From: Rhodobacter sp. NTK016B
GTDB lineage: Bacteria; Pseudomonadota; Alphaproteobacteria; Rhodobacterales; Rhodobacteraceae
Assembly: GCF_017303295.1 (NCBI RefSeq)
Contig: NZ_JAFKOK010000002.1
Location: 62,001-126,000, forward strand
Reading direction: 5' to 3'
Length of the DNA: 64,000 nt
Shown here piece by piece: positions 8,663 through 17,541 of the stretch; the stretch's first letter is position 1; each line of letters starts with the position of its first letter. The notes below the pieces were generated by a model. It saw only the letters and a list, made by a program, of their open reading frames with translations, made no database searches and was not told the origin of the DNA. Made by a program: the position numbers and the translations under genes.

Positions 8663-9699
8663 TGTCTTCCGGCGTCTCCGAGGACGGGGCCGCGCGCCTC
8701 GTCCTTTTCCTTTGCCTGTCGCTGGTCGCGCTGATCGCCGCCGTCGCCGCCGCGACGGCGTTTGGCGACTATAATATCGGCCTGCGCACCGTCTTCCTGT
8801 CAGTCACGAACGAGCTGGGCCTGACAGGCGCCGAGATCGCGCCCATCGAACAGAGCGTCATCTGGAACCTGCGCCTGAGCCGCGCGCTGGTGGCGGCGCT
8901 CGCTGGGGCCGGGCTGGCGCTGTGCGGGGCGATCCTGCAGGCATTGTTGCGCAACGCGTTGGCCGAACCCTTCGTGCTGGGTGTCTCGGCCGGGGCCTCG
9001 ACCGGGGCGGTCTGCGTGATCGTGCTGGGCATCGGCGCAGGCAGCCTGTCGCTGTCGCTGGGCGCCTTCGCGGGCGCCTTTGCCGCCTTCGCGCTGGTGG
9101 CGCTTTTGTCGAACGGCGCGACCAGCGGGCCCAACCACACCATTCTGGCCGGCGTCGCGGCGTCGCAGCTTTTCAACGCGCTGACCTCGTATATCGTCAC
9201 GACCTCGGGCAATGCGCAGCAGGCGCGCGACGTGATGTTCTGGCTGCTGGGCAGCTTCGGCGGCGTGCGCTGGCCGGATTTTCAGCTTTTGCTCATCGTG
9301 GTGATCGTCAGCTTTGTCATCTGCATCCTGATGGCCCGCTCGCTTGATGCCTTCACCTTCGGGGATGAAGACGCCGCCGCCCTCGGCGTGCCGGTAGTCC
9401 GCATCCGGCTTGTGCTGTTCGGCGTGACGGCGCTTCTGACCGCGACCATCGTCAGCATGGTCGGTGCTATCGGTTTCGTGGGCCTCGTGGTGCCGCACGC
9501 GGCGCGCTATGTCGTCGGGCCGATGCATATGCGCCTGTTGCCCGCCTGCGCGATGGTCGGCGCGGTCTTCATGGTGATCGCCGATATCGCGTCGCGCATG
9601 ATCGCCACACAGCAGACTGTCCCCATCGGTGTCGTCACGGCGCTGGTCGGCGTGCCGTTCTTTGCCATCATCCTCTACCGTGCGAGGCCGCAGGCATGA
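8662..9699 (+). CDS. FecCD-family ABC transporter permease
   Basis: A 345-residue permease with about ten transmembrane helices. Family landmarks are LRLSRALVAALAGAGLALCG, the LRNALAEPFVLGVSAGAS segment, and GAIGFVGLVVPHAARYVVG, the cytoplasmic coupling region contacting the ATPase. The start ATG overlaps the preceding stop (TGATG), indicating translational coupling with the binding protein. Confidence 0.94.
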   Translation: MSSGVSEDGAARLVLFLCLSLVALIAAVAAATAFGDYNIGLRTVFLSVTNELGLTGAEIAPIEQSVIWNLRLSRALVAALAGAGLALCGAILQALLRNALAEPFVLGVSAGASTGAVCVIVLGIGAGSLSLSLGAFAGAFAAFALVALLSNGATSGPNHTILAGVAASQLFNALTSYIVTTSGNAQQARDVMFWLLGSFGGVRWPDFQLLLIVVIVSFVICILMARSLDAFTFGDEDAAALGVPVVRIRLVLFGVTALLTATIVSMVGAIGFVGLVVPHAARYVVGPMHMRLLPACAMVGAVFMVIADIASRMIATQQTVPIGVVTALVGVPFFAIILYRARPQA

Positions 9700-10460
9700 G
9701 CGTTGTCGCGGAAAACCTGATCTGGGGCGTGAAGCGCCGGACCATCGTGCAGGATGTCTCGCTGAGCGTCGCGCCGGGCGAGACGCTGGGCCTGATCGGA
9801 CCGAACGGGTCTGGCAAATCCTCGTTGCTGCGCCTTCTCGCGGGCTTGAAGCGCCCCGCTTCGGGCCGGGTCCAGATCAACGGTCAGGATATCGCGCAGG
9901 TGCCGCGCAAGGCCTTGTCGCGGCAGGTGGCTTTTGTCCAGCAAAGCGCGGCCACCGACACCAATGTCACCGTCGCCGATGTCGTGCGGCTTGGCCGGAC
10001 CCCGCATCGCTCGGCCCTTGCGGGCTGGTCCGAGGCAGACGAGGTTGCGGTGACCCAAGCGCTCGACCGCGTGGAAATGGGCACGCGCCGCAAACAGCCA
10101 TGGCAGACCCTGTCGGGAGGCGAGCGTCAGCGCTTGCATATCGCCCGCGCACTGGCCCAGAGCCCGCAGGTGATGTTTTTGGACGAGCCGACCAACCATC
10201 TCGACATTCACCACCAGATTGAGATCCTGCGCATGGTTCGTGACCTCGATCTGACCAGCATTATCGCCTTGCACGATCTGAACCTCGCTGCGATGTTCTG
10301 CGACCGGATCGTGGTGCTCGAATCCGGCGCGGTGCGGGCCTGCGGGACACCTGCCGCAGTCCTTACGCCCGAGACCCTGCACGATGTGTTCCGGGTCTCG
10401 GCGCATGTCAGCGGATCGCCGGAATCCGGTCGCCCGCATATTCGCTTCAGCCCGGAATGA
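9696..10460 (+). CDS. ABC transporter ATP-binding protein (siderophore/cobalamin type)
   Basis: A 254-residue ATPase of the FecE/BtuD class. Walker A is GPNGSGKS (near residue 35), the signature is LSGGERQR, Walker B is VMFLDEPT, and the switch His lies in ALHDLNLA. It overlaps the permease stop by the ATGA arrangement and completes a binding protein-permease-ATPase operon. It would energise import of a ferric chelate or related ligand across the inner membrane. Confidence 0.94.
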   Translation: MSVVAENLIWGVKRRTIVQDVSLSVAPGETLGLIGPNGSGKSSLLRLLAGLKRPASGRVQINGQDIAQVPRKALSRQVAFVQQSAATDTNVTVADVVRLGRTPHRSALAGWSEADEVAVTQALDRVEMGTRRKQPWQTLSGGERQRLHIARALAQSPQVMFLDEPTNHLDIHHQIEILRMVRDLDLTSIIALHDLNLAAMFCDRIVVLESGAVRACGTPAAVLTPETLHDVFRVSAHVSGSPESGRPHIRFSPE

Positions 10461-10533
10461 ACGAGATCGCCGTGACACAACATCCCGCGCCCGATGCCCC
10501 GAGAGCCCCTGCCCCGTCGCGGGGAGCCGCGCG

Positions 10534-11523
10534 ATGAAGCAGCCATCGGTGACCCCGGCGCGCCCCGTGCCGAACGAAGGCCTCGGGATCACCCTGCGCA
10601 TTCTGTCGACGCTGGCCTTTGCGCTGATGGGTGTCTGCGTCAAGGCGCTCGGAGACACGGTGCCCCTGGGACAGGTGGTGTTCTTTCGCTCCGCCGTGGC
10701 GCTGGTGCCACTGGTGATCTTCCTGTGGTGGCAAGGCGACTGGCCTAGGGGGCTGGCGACGTCCCGCCCGCTGGGCCATATCGGGCGTTGCGTCATGGGG
10801 GCCGTGGCCATGTTCACCTCGTTCGCGGCGATCCGGCTTCTGCCGCTGGCCGAAGCGACCATGCTGTCCTACCTCGCGCCGGTCATGCTTGCGGTGCTCG
10901 GCTGGGCACTTCTTGGCGAACGGCTGAACAAGCGTCGCATCGGCGGCATTGCCCTCGGCCTTGCCGGGGCGGCTGCTTTCTGCGTGCCGGCCTTCGCGGG
11001 CGTCCTGCCGGAATCGGGCGGGCTTGGTGTCGTGCTCGGCCTTGTGACCGCCGCGCTGACGGCGGGTGCGCTGATACAGGTGCGGCGGCTGACCTTGCTG
11101 GGCGAGCGTGCCGGGGCCATCGCCTTCTGGTTTGCGGTCGTCTCGGCCCTTGGCGGGCTTGCGACACTACCCTGGGGCTGGGTCTGGCCCGGACCGGCAG
11201 CCCTGACCCTGCTCATTGCCACGGGCCTTGCGGGCGGGCTGGCCCATATTCTGATGACGCTGTCTTTCAGCCATGCCGATGCCTCGGCGCTGGCCCCGTT
11301 CGAGTACCTTTCGGTTCTCTGGGCGGTCGCACTTGGCTTTGCCTTCTTTGCCGAGGTCCCCGGTCTGGCCTTCCTTCTGGCCGGTCCCCTGATCCTTCTC
11401 GGGGCCTTCATCGCGCGGCCCGGAAGGCGCGCTAACGCTGCGCGCTCAATCGGTCCGCTGCCGCAAACCGAGACGGGCGACGAAGGTGCTGAGCGGTCTG
11501 AAACGGTCAGCCGAGGCGCGTGA
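10534..11523 (+). CDS. EamA-family (DMT superfamily) transporter
   Basis: A 329-residue protein with ten predicted transmembrane helices in two homologous five-helix EamA halves (for example GVCVKALGDTVPLGQVVFFRS in the first and HILMTLSFSHADASALAPFEYLSVLW in the second). The latter segment is typical of RhaT/YdcZ-like and S-adenosylmethionine-type exporters, but the substrate is unknown. The start ATG at 10534 follows GGGGAG; a longer in-frame extension upstream overlaps the ATPase gene and is rejected. The hydrophilic tail after residue about 295 overlaps the convergent small gene at 11446. Confidence 0.85.
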   Translation: MKQPSVTPARPVPNEGLGITLRILSTLAFALMGVCVKALGDTVPLGQVVFFRSAVALVPLVIFLWWQGDWPRGLATSRPLGHIGRCVMGAVAMFTSFAAIRLLPLAEATMLSYLAPVMLAVLGWALLGERLNKRRIGGIALGLAGAAAFCVPAFAGVLPESGGLGVVLGLVTAALTAGALIQVRRLTLLGERAGAIAFWFAVVSALGGLATLPWGWVWPGPAALTLLIATGLAGGLAHILMTLSFSHADASALAPFEYLSVLWAVALGFAFFAEVPGLAFLLAGPLILLGAFIARPGRRANAARSIGPLPQTETGDEGAERSETVSRGA

Positions 11524-11658
11524 CGCAAGCGGGGTCGTCCCTGCCCCGGCGCGCTCTGACTCGATCTGCCACGCGGCGCGCGGGTGCCCCGTCTTTGCGG
11601 GATTCGCCCATGGGCCAAGCCGCAACGCGAGAAGGGATGCGTGATCGTAATAGCTCAT
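11446..11658 (-). CDS. Small hypothetical protein, divergent to a WYL regulator
   Basis: A 70-residue protein beginning MSYYDHASLLALRLGPWANP. An AGGAGA ribosome site lies six bases before the ATG. It is transcribed away from the regulator at 11769 and its 3' end overlaps the EamA gene on the other strand. There are no membrane segments or Cys residues. I do not recognise a family; the clean ribosome site and the position next to a regulator argue that it is real rather than an antisense shadow. Confidence 0.5.
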   Translation of the reverse strand: MSYYDHASLLALRLGPWANPAKTGHPRAAWQIESERAGAGTTPLASRASADRFRPLSTFVARLGLRQRTD

Positions 11659-11768
11659 GGTCGGTCTCCTGCCGTCTGGAGGACAGACCATCGCGGATCG
11701 CTCCTGACATGGTGTTGTCAGGGGTGAGGGCTATAGTGGCAGGAGAGACATCAGACCGCCGGCCCAGC

Positions 11769-12476
11769 ATGCACAAATCAAACCGCCTTTTCGAGACCAT
11801 CCAGATCTTCCGCGCGGCCAAGGGCCCGGTTCGCGCCGAGGATCTGGCGGCGCGTCTGGAAGTGTCCGTGCGCACGGTCTACCGCGACATCGCCGCCCTG
11901 CAGGCGATGCGCACACCGATCGAGGGCGAACCCGGCATCGGCTATGTCATGCGTCGCGGATACGATCTGCCGCCCCTGAACTTCGACGAAGAGGAAGTCG
12001 AGGCGCTGCGTGTCGGCCTGTGCATGATCAGCCGCTCGGGCGACCGGGCGCTGCGGCGCGCGGCGGAGAGGATTTCGGCCAAGATCGATGCGCTCCACAC
12101 CCCCGCCACATGGCTCAAGGTCTCGCCCTGGGGCGCGCCGGAAGACGACCCCGACCTCGGATGCGTATCGAAGGCCATGCTCCGCGCGGCGGTGCGCGAC
12201 GAGCGCGTGCTGAGGATCGAGTATCAGGATGCCGAGGGCCTGCGAACCACGCGCGACATCCGGCCCATCGGCATCGTCTATCACATCAACGCGGTGCTTC
12301 TGGCGGCATGGTGCGAATTGCGCGGCGGCCTGCGCCACTTCCGCACCGACCGGATCTATGCCTGCGAAGCGACCGGCGCCCGCTTTACCGGACAGGGCGA
12401 GGTGTTCCGAAAGGTCTGGTCCGAGCAGAACCGCTGGGAGCTGGCCGAAGACAGTCCCGAGACCAACGAGGCCTGA
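11769..12476 (+). CDS. YafY-type transcriptional regulator (HTH_11 + WYL)
   Basis: A 235-residue regulator with an N-terminal DeoR-like helix-turn-helix (residues about 5-60, including RAEDLAARLEVSVRTVYRDI) and a C-terminal WYL-like ligand-sensing domain (about 130-215: LRIEYQDAEGLRTTRDIRPIGIVY). The start at 11769 is where homologous regulators begin; the frame is open further upstream. WYL proteins bind small molecules or nucleic acid and usually control adjacent genes; the divergent 70-residue gene is the nearest candidate target. Confidence 0.88.
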   Translation: MHKSNRLFETIQIFRAAKGPVRAEDLAARLEVSVRTVYRDIAALQAMRTPIEGEPGIGYVMRRGYDLPPLNFDEEEVEALRVGLCMISRSGDRALRRAAERISAKIDALHTPATWLKVSPWGAPEDDPDLGCVSKAMLRAAVRDERVLRIEYQDAEGLRTTRDIRPIGIVYHINAVLLAAWCELRGGLRHFRTDRIYACEATGARFTGQGEVFRKVWSEQNRWELAEDSPETNEA

Positions 12477-12527
12477 GAGCCGCGTTGCGCGCTTTCGAGC
12501 CTGAGGTGTGAATTGCCCTCGTTGAGC

Positions 12528-12830
12528 CTACGCGGACCGGCCCGACACATCCGTGGCTTCCCCCTCGCGCCCCCATACCGCCGGCGCATCGCGCAAGAGC
12601 ATGGCCCGTTCGGCACGGGACAGATGGGCAAGCACCTGTTCCGTGTCGCCGTTATGTTTTGCCAGCGACCGCCGCCAGAGTTTGAGCGCCGAATGCGGCG
12701 ACCATGGCAGGGCGGCTTGCGAAAGCCACCCGCGAAGCTCTGGCGGAAGACGATCGAAAGCCGTCATCGGGTTTCCGCGCGCAGCCCGCCGTTTCAGGCT
12801 GCATCGCAGATTGCCGTTGCGCGCGGTCAT
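12528..12830 (-). CDS. Small Arg-rich protein (DUF6525-like)
   Basis: A 100-residue basic protein with an N-terminal LRCSLKRRAARGNPM segment followed by RLPPELRGWLSQAALPWSPHSALKLWRR, matching my recollection of a short conserved Rhodobacteraceae family. GGAGCG precedes the ATG at 12830. It starts 22 bases after the CobW-type gene on the same strand, so it is probably expressed with it. Its function is unknown; the basic helical character could fit nucleic-acid or ribosome binding, but that is speculation. Confidence 0.65.
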   Translation of the reverse strand: MTARNGNLRCSLKRRAARGNPMTAFDRLPPELRGWLSQAALPWSPHSALKLWRRSLAKHNGDTEQVLAHLSRAERAMLLRDAPAVWGREGEATDVSGRSA

Positions 12831-12852
12831 GGAAAACGCTCCGACGGAAGTC

Positions 12853-14073
12853 TCAGGCAGCCTGCGGCGCGCGGCGCCAGCCGGGGAACGGATCGGGCAG
12901 GTCCTGCCAAAGATGAGGGGTGAAGCTGTCGGCGTCCTCCAGAAGCGCCGCGTCCAGTGACGCCGTGATCGCCGCGCGGTCCATGCCGGTGCCGATGAAC
13001 ACAAGCTCCTGCCGGCGGTCGCCGAAAGGTTCCTGCCAATGCGCCTGCAGATAGGCGCGCGCCTCGGGGTGATCGGGGCGGCGTTCCTCGGGGACCGTAG
13101 CCCACCAGATGCCCAGCGGCTTGACGCTCGACAACGCGCCCGCCAGCGAGAACTCGGCCAGCCAGTCGGGCCTTGTGGCGATCCAGAAATGGCCCTTGGC
13201 GCGGATCACGCCGGGAAGCGGGGCGTTCAGCACGTCATGGAGGCGCTGCGGATGGAACGGTCGCCGGGCGCGGTAGACGAACGAGGTCACGCCGTATTCC
13301 TCGGTCTCGGGCACGTGATCGGCGAAACCGTACAGCTCCTTGGCCCACATCGGGTGCATATGCGCCTTTTCGAAATCGAAAAGCCCGGTGTCGAAGATGC
13401 GATCCTGCGGCACGTGCCCGTAATCGGCCTCGATGATCTGCGCGTCGGGATTCAGCGCCGTGACGATCTTGCGCGCGGCATCCAGTCGTGAGGGACCGGC
13501 ATCCGTGACCTTGTTGAGTACGACGATGTCGGCGAACTCGATCTGTTCGACCAGCAGGTCCACCAGCGTCCGCTCATCCTCACCGCCCAGCGATTCCCCG
13601 CGGTCGCGGATGAAGTCGTGGCTGGAATAATCCCCCAGCAGGTTCACCGTGTCGACGACCGTGACCATCGTATCCAGCCGCGCCACGTCGCTCAGGCTTT
13701 CGCCCTGCTCATCGCGGAAATCGAAGGTGGCGGCGACGGGCAGCGGTTCGGAGATGCCCGTGCTTTCGATCAGCAGGTAGTCGAAACGCCCTTCCTCGGC
13801 GAGGCGGCGCACCTCGACCAGAAGGTCGTCGCGCAGGGTGCAGCAGATGCAGCCATTGGACATCTCGACCAGCTTTTCCTCGGTATGGCTGAGATCGGCA
13901 CCACCGTCGCGCACAAGGTCCGCATCGATATTCACCTCGGACATGTCATTGACGATCACCGCGACCTTCCGGCCGTCACGGTTGTTCAGGACATCGTTCA
14001 GAAGGGTCGTCTTGCCCGCCCCCAGAAAACCGGAGAGCACGGTCACGGGCAGGCGCTTGTCGGTTGCGGGCAT
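12853..14073 (-). CDS. CobW/ZigA-family GTP-dependent metallochaperone
   Basis: A 406-residue G3E GTPase. Walker A is GFLGAGKT (residues 15-22), the metal-binding CxCC motif is C75-I-C77-C78, and LNKVTD supplies the guanine-specificity motif. The C-terminal half is the CobW_C domain. Members with this layout and a Zur-type site act as zinc chaperones (ZigA/YciC/ZagA) that sustain zinc enzymes during starvation. The ATG at 14073 is used because the GTPase domain begins nine residues later. A 17-bp palindrome lies 30 bases upstream, and the DUF6525-like gene follows. Confidence 0.9.
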   Translation of the reverse strand: MPATDKRLPVTVLSGFLGAGKTTLLNDVLNNRDGRKVAVIVNDMSEVNIDADLVRDGGADLSHTEEKLVEMSNGCICCTLRDDLLVEVRRLAEEGRFDYLLIESTGISEPLPVAATFDFRDEQGESLSDVARLDTMVTVVDTVNLLGDYSSHDFIRDRGESLGGEDERTLVDLLVEQIEFADIVVLNKVTDAGPSRLDAARKIVTALNPDAQIIEADYGHVPQDRIFDTGLFDFEKAHMHPMWAKELYGFADHVPETEEYGVTSFVYRARRPFHPQRLHDVLNAPLPGVIRAKGHFWIATRPDWLAEFSLAGALSSVKPLGIWWATVPEERRPDHPEARAYLQAHWQEPFGDRRQELVFIGTGMDRAAITASLDAALLEDADSFTPHLWQDLPDPFPGWRRAPQAA

Positions 14074-14102
14074 CGGATTGTCTCTCCATCTCAGTATCTG
14101 CA

Positions 14103-14119
14103 ATGTAATAACATTACAT
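14103..14119. promoter_or_regulatory. Palindromic operator, Zur-like, upstream of the cobW-type gene
   Basis: ATGTAATAACATTACAT is a perfect inverted repeat of 7-bp arms around three bases, set in an A/T-rich patch 30 bases before the start of the CobW-type GTPase. TGTAAT/ATTACA arms resemble Fur-superfamily sites, and Zur commonly represses zinc-chaperone GTPases. The assignment to Zur is inference from the gene it controls. Confidence 0.6.
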
Positions 14120-14377
14120 ATTTGGAGACAACGAGACCCGCAACCCCTCACGTGATGGCTGCGTTCAGACAAAAGCGCAGGGTGACGCCCTGCGCGCCGG
14201 GCGATAGCCCAAATGATGCGCAGGGGGCAGCGACAACGCGACAAAGGCTTGCACAGCCCACGCCAACCAGATCCACCCCCGGAGGACTGGAACGAGCGCA
14301 GCACATGATTCTTGAAATGCCTGTTGAAACGCGGCAAGGGCAACGCGGGAAAAACAGGCTATGGGCTTGAAAAACCT
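14120..14377. other. Intergenic region upstream of the cobW promoter, downstream of tRNA-Cys
   Basis: No gene seen. The palindromic operator borders it on the left, and a short TTTTTC run just after the tRNA-Cys 3' end (minus-strand sense) may end that transcript. Confidence 0.4.
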
Positions 14378-14451
14378 TGGAGGTGGGTACCGGAATCGAA
14401 CCGGTCTTCACGGATTTGCAATCCGGTGCGTAACCTCTCCGCCAACCCACC
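14378..14451 (-). tRNA. tRNA-Cys (GCA)
   Basis: 74 nt including an encoded CCA end. The acceptor stem GGTGGGT/ACCCACC is perfect, the discriminator base is U as required for tRNA-Cys, the anticodon loop reads TTGCAAA giving GCA, and the T-arm GGTTCGATTCC is intact. The anticodon stem is 5 bp. Confidence 0.96.
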
Positions 14452-14541
14452 GTTGCCAAAGGCTGGCCGTGATGTAGCGGCTTGGCGGGGGCGTTGCAAG
14501 GGGGGAGATGCGTCGTCGCGGGACGGTCCGCCCCGCCGGTT

Positions 14542-15567
14542 TCAGCCGCCGAATTGACGGCGCAGGAAATCCAGCCAGTTGCCGTGGCACAGCTTGCGCA
14601 CCAGATCGGCGCCGAAGCCGTGGCGCTCCATCGCCGTGACCAGCGCGGGCAGATCGGCACAGCTTTCCATCCCCTCGGGCAGCGGCGCGCCGTCGAAATC
14701 CGAGCCGAGCCCGACATGGTCCTCGCCAGCGCCTTCGATCATCGCGTCAAGCTGGCGCAGGCAATCGTCAAGCGTCGCGCGGCCGGTCTTCCAGCCCTCG
14801 GGCGACAGGAAAACCGTGGCATAGTTCAGCCCCACCATGCCGCCGCTTTCGCCGATCGCCTTGAGCTGCGCAGCGGTCAGGTTGCGCGTCACCGGGCAGA
14901 GATCGAAGGCGTTCGAATGCGTGGCGACCAACGGCAGCCCCATCTCGCCGATCTCCCAGAAGCCTTTCATCGTCAGGTGGCTGGTATCCACCACCATGCC
15001 CAGCTCGGCGCAGCGCGCGACCAGCCGCTTGCCGTCCGCCGTCAGCCCCGGTCCGGTATCGCCGTCCTGATCGTAGCCGAAAGGCACGCCGTCGCCCCAG
15101 ATGGTCGGACGCGACCAGACGGGCCCCAGCGAGCGCAGGCCCAGAGCGTGCAGCGCGTCGAGGACGAAGAGCTCGCGGTCGATACATTCCGCACCTTCGA
15201 GATGCAGCAGGGCGGCCGGTATACCGTCTGCCATCGCCGCCTCGATCCCCGAGGCATCGGTGCACAGCCGGATCAGCCCGGCGCGGGCGAGCTGCTGTGC
15301 GATCCCGATCTCGGCGATCACCGATTGCAGCGCTTCAGGCTGGGCAATGGCCGCCGAAAGCGGCATGGCGCCGCCCCGGAAGCCCTTGAAATCGAAAGCC
15401 GCCCGGCGCTGCGGCGAATAGAGCGCGAAGAACCCGCCGGCAAAGCCGCCCGCCTTGGCATCGGGGGTGTTGATATGCAGGCCGGGTTTCGAGAATTGCG
15501 TCACCGGATCGACCTCGGCGCTCCAGATCCGGCTGAGGACATCGTTGTGACCGTCGAAAACCTGCAT
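14542..15567 (-). CDS. Membrane dipeptidase, peptidase family M19
   Basis: A 341-residue zinc dipeptidase. It opens MQVFDGHNDVLSR with the His7-x-Asp9 zinc pair, and carries the bridging Glu in LHLEGAE plus DTSHLTMKGFWEI and THSNAFDLCPVTRNLT, the other metal-ligand and substrate strands of the renal-dipeptidase fold. There is no signal peptide, so it is probably cytoplasmic. M19 enzymes hydrolyse dipeptides, often including L-D or D-D pairs; the exact substrate is not inferable. The start at 15567 matches the family N-terminus. Confidence 0.9.
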   Translation of the reverse strand: MQVFDGHNDVLSRIWSAEVDPVTQFSKPGLHINTPDAKAGGFAGGFFALYSPQRRAAFDFKGFRGGAMPLSAAIAQPEALQSVIAEIGIAQQLARAGLIRLCTDASGIEAAMADGIPAALLHLEGAECIDRELFVLDALHALGLRSLGPVWSRPTIWGDGVPFGYDQDGDTGPGLTADGKRLVARCAELGMVVDTSHLTMKGFWEIGEMGLPLVATHSNAFDLCPVTRNLTAAQLKAIGESGGMVGLNYATVFLSPEGWKTGRATLDDCLRQLDAMIEGAGEDHVGLGSDFDGAPLPEGMESCADLPALVTAMERHGFGADLVRKLCHGNWLDFLRRQFGG

Positions 15568-15767
15568 GGTGTCTCCTGTCCGGGGCGAGGGGCGTTGAGG
15601 GGTCGGGCTGACGCCAAGCCTAGGCCGCGGGCGGGCCAGAGGAAAGGGGCGATGGCAGGCTTTCGCCCGGCCCGGCAAACGGCCCCATTCTGCCGTCACG
15701 CCACGGCTTTCTTGGCCCCGGCGAAGCTGCTAGCCTCGGCGCCAAAGCAAGAACAGGAGAGCCCAAG

Positions 15768-16472
15768 ATGACCGTGCATATCGGCGCCCAGCCCGGCGAC
15801 ATCGCCCCCACCGTGCTGATGCCCGGCGACCCCTACCGCGCCCGCTGGGCCGCCGAGACCTTCCTGAAGGACGCGCGGCTGGTCAACGAAGTGCGCGGGA
15901 TGCTGGGCTATACCGGGACGTGGAACGGCAACCCGGTGACGATCCACGGCTCGGGCATGGGGATGCCGTCGCTGTCGATCTATGCCAACGAACTGATCCG
16001 CGATTTCGGCGCCAAGACGCTCATTCGCGTGGGTTCCGCCGGAGCGATGCAGAAGACCGTGAATATCCGCGACGTGGTGCTGGCACAGACGGCGACGACG
16101 CTGTCGACCCCGTCCGCAGGCATCTTCCGCGAGCTGAACTTCGCGCCCTGCGCCGATTTCGGCCTGCTGGCGGCGGCGCACAAGGTGGCGGGCGACAAGG
16201 GCATCACCACGCATGTCGGCAATATCTATTCCTCGGACGTGTTCTATGACGAGCGGCAGGACCTGACCGACATCATGACCCGTCACGGCGTGCTCTGCGT
16301 CGAGATGGAAGCGGCCGAGCTCTACAATGTCTGTGCCCGACATGGCGCTCGGGCGCTGGCGGTGCTGACGATTTCGGACCACCTGATCACCCATGAGGCG
16401 CTGCCCTCATCCGAGCGCGAGCGCTCGTTCGGCGAGATGATCGAGATCGCTCTGGGCGCGGCTTTCGCCTGA
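15768..16472 (+). CDS. deoD: Purine-nucleoside phosphorylase, DeoD type
   Basis: A 234-residue trimer-forming (hexameric in E. coli) phosphorylase converting purine (deoxy)nucleosides plus phosphate to base and (deoxy)ribose-1-phosphate. Hallmarks are [12 protein letters not shown] near the N-terminus, the phosphate loop IRVGSAGAM, the ribose-binding [10 protein letters not shown] and the catalytic Asp in [10 protein letters not shown]. The length matches the family (E. coli 239). It stands alone rather than in a deo operon, is divergent from the dipeptidase and convergent with the LysR gene. Confidence 0.94.
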   Translation: MTVHIGAQPGDIAPTVLMPGDPYRARWAAETFLKDARLVNEVRGMLGYTGTWNGNPVTIHGSGMGMPSLSIYANELIRDFGAKTLIRVGSAGAMQKTVNIRDVVLAQTATTLSTPSAGIFRELNFAPCADFGLLAAAHKVAGDKGITTHVGNIYSSDVFYDERQDLTDIMTRHGVLCVEMEAAELYNVCARHGARALAVLTISDHLITHEALPSSERERSFGEMIEIALGAAFA

Positions 16473-16482
16473 GAACAGGGTC

Positions 16483-16535
16483 GGGGGGCTCTGCCCCCTC
16501 GGCCTGCGGCCTCACCCCCGGGATATTTAAAGAAC
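16483..16535 (-). repeat. Palindromic intergenic repeat, copy 1
   Basis: On the minus strand it reads AAATATCC CGGGGGTGAGGC...GCCGAGGGGGCAGAGCCCCC, the same series of blocks as the copies at 28148 and 60065. It contains two short hairpins (GGGGGC/GCCCCC and GGCC/GGCC) and lies between the convergent deoD and LysR genes, where it may also serve as a terminator. Confidence 0.65.
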
Positions 16536-16550
16536 AAAGATGAAAGGGCG

Positions 16551-17387
16551 TCAGCGCCCTGACAGAGCCGCCAGCACGCGTGCGGCGGCGTCCCCCGCTT
16601 CGCGCAGCGGGGTGAGCGTCAGGCTGAACGGGCTGGCGGCCTCGACCCCGAACAGCGTTGTGACACGGCCCTGACGCAGGGCCGCTTCGGCCAGTGGGCG
16701 GGCGATGACAAGCACGCCCGCGCCATTCGCCGCCTCTTCCAGCGCCAGCGCCGCCGAGCCATGGACCGGCCCGCGCGGCTGAAAATCGGAAAGACCTGCC
16801 GCTGTCGCCCAAAGCGACCAGTCGCCCAGCGGACCGTCCAGAACAAGCGTGCGATCGGGATCGAGCGCGGCCAGAGAGGCGGGAGCGAAACCCGGCGCGG
16901 CAACGGCGACGAGCGGCGCGGGATGGCCCGGCCCCGGCGCGGGAAACAGGGCCAGATCGGCGAGGTTGCGCGCCTCCTCCGGGCCCGAGACCGGCACCGG
17001 CACCACCTGCAGACCCTGTGCGCGAAGGCCCGGCAGGCGCGGCGACAGCCAGAGCTGCGCCAGATCCGCCGTGGTAGCGATCCGCACGAGGCCCGGGATC
17101 GCCTCGCGCCGCAGATGCTGCACGGCGGCGTCGAGCTGGCGGAAAGCATGGGTGAAATCGGGCAGCACGCGCGCGCCCAGTTCCGTCAGCGCCACCCCCT
17201 TGTGACGGCGGTCGAACAGTTGAACCCCCAGCGCCCCTTCGAGTGTCTTGAGATGCGCGGTGACGGCGGCGGGCGTGACGCCCAGTTCGCGGGCGGCAGG
17301 CGTGAAGCCGCCCAGCCTTCCTGCAGCCTCGAAGGCGCGCAGCGCAGTAAGCGGCGGCGACTTTGGGCGCGGTGACTGGGCGGCCAT
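16551..17387 (-). CDS. LysR-family transcriptional regulator
   Basis: A 278-residue regulator with an N-terminal winged HTH (residues about 13-72, PPLTALRAFEAAGRLGGFTPAARELGVTPAAV pattern) and a periplasmic-binding-like effector domain. The opening resembles the GcvA/AmpR branch. The product is slightly short for the family and no target is evident: deoD is convergent and the upstream SDR is in the same direction. A/T-rich DNA from 17400 to 17460, just before the start, is the likely promoter and autoregulatory region. Confidence 0.88.
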   Translation of the reverse strand: MAAQSPRPKSPPLTALRAFEAAGRLGGFTPAARELGVTPAAVTAHLKTLEGALGVQLFDRRHKGVALTELGARVLPDFTHAFRQLDAAVQHLRREAIPGLVRIATTADLAQLWLSPRLPGLRAQGLQVVPVPVSGPEEARNLADLALFPAPGPGHPAPLVAVAAPGFAPASLAALDPDRTLVLDGPLGDWSLWATAAGLSDFQPRGPVHGSAALALEEAANGAGVLVIARPLAEAALRQGRVTTLFGVEAASPFSLTLTPLREAGDAAARVLAALSGR

Positions 17388-17480
17388 TTGCTCGGTTTTT
17401 CTTGCCTAAATATTTCTTAGCCTAATTTTATTAAATCACGCAATCGCGAATTTCAACTTGTCCACAGGAAAAACGCGCAG

Positions 17481-17512
17481 AAAAAACGCCCGCGACCGGA
17501 AGGGCGCGGGCG
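17481..17512 (-). terminator. Rho-independent terminator after the SDR gene
   Basis: In minus-strand sense an 8-bp CGCCCGCG/CGCGGGCG stem with a 10-base loop is followed by six T residues, 30 bases after the SDR stop codon. Confidence 0.85.
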
Positions 17513-17541
17513 GGAGAAGCCGGACACGGAATGAAAAGGCG

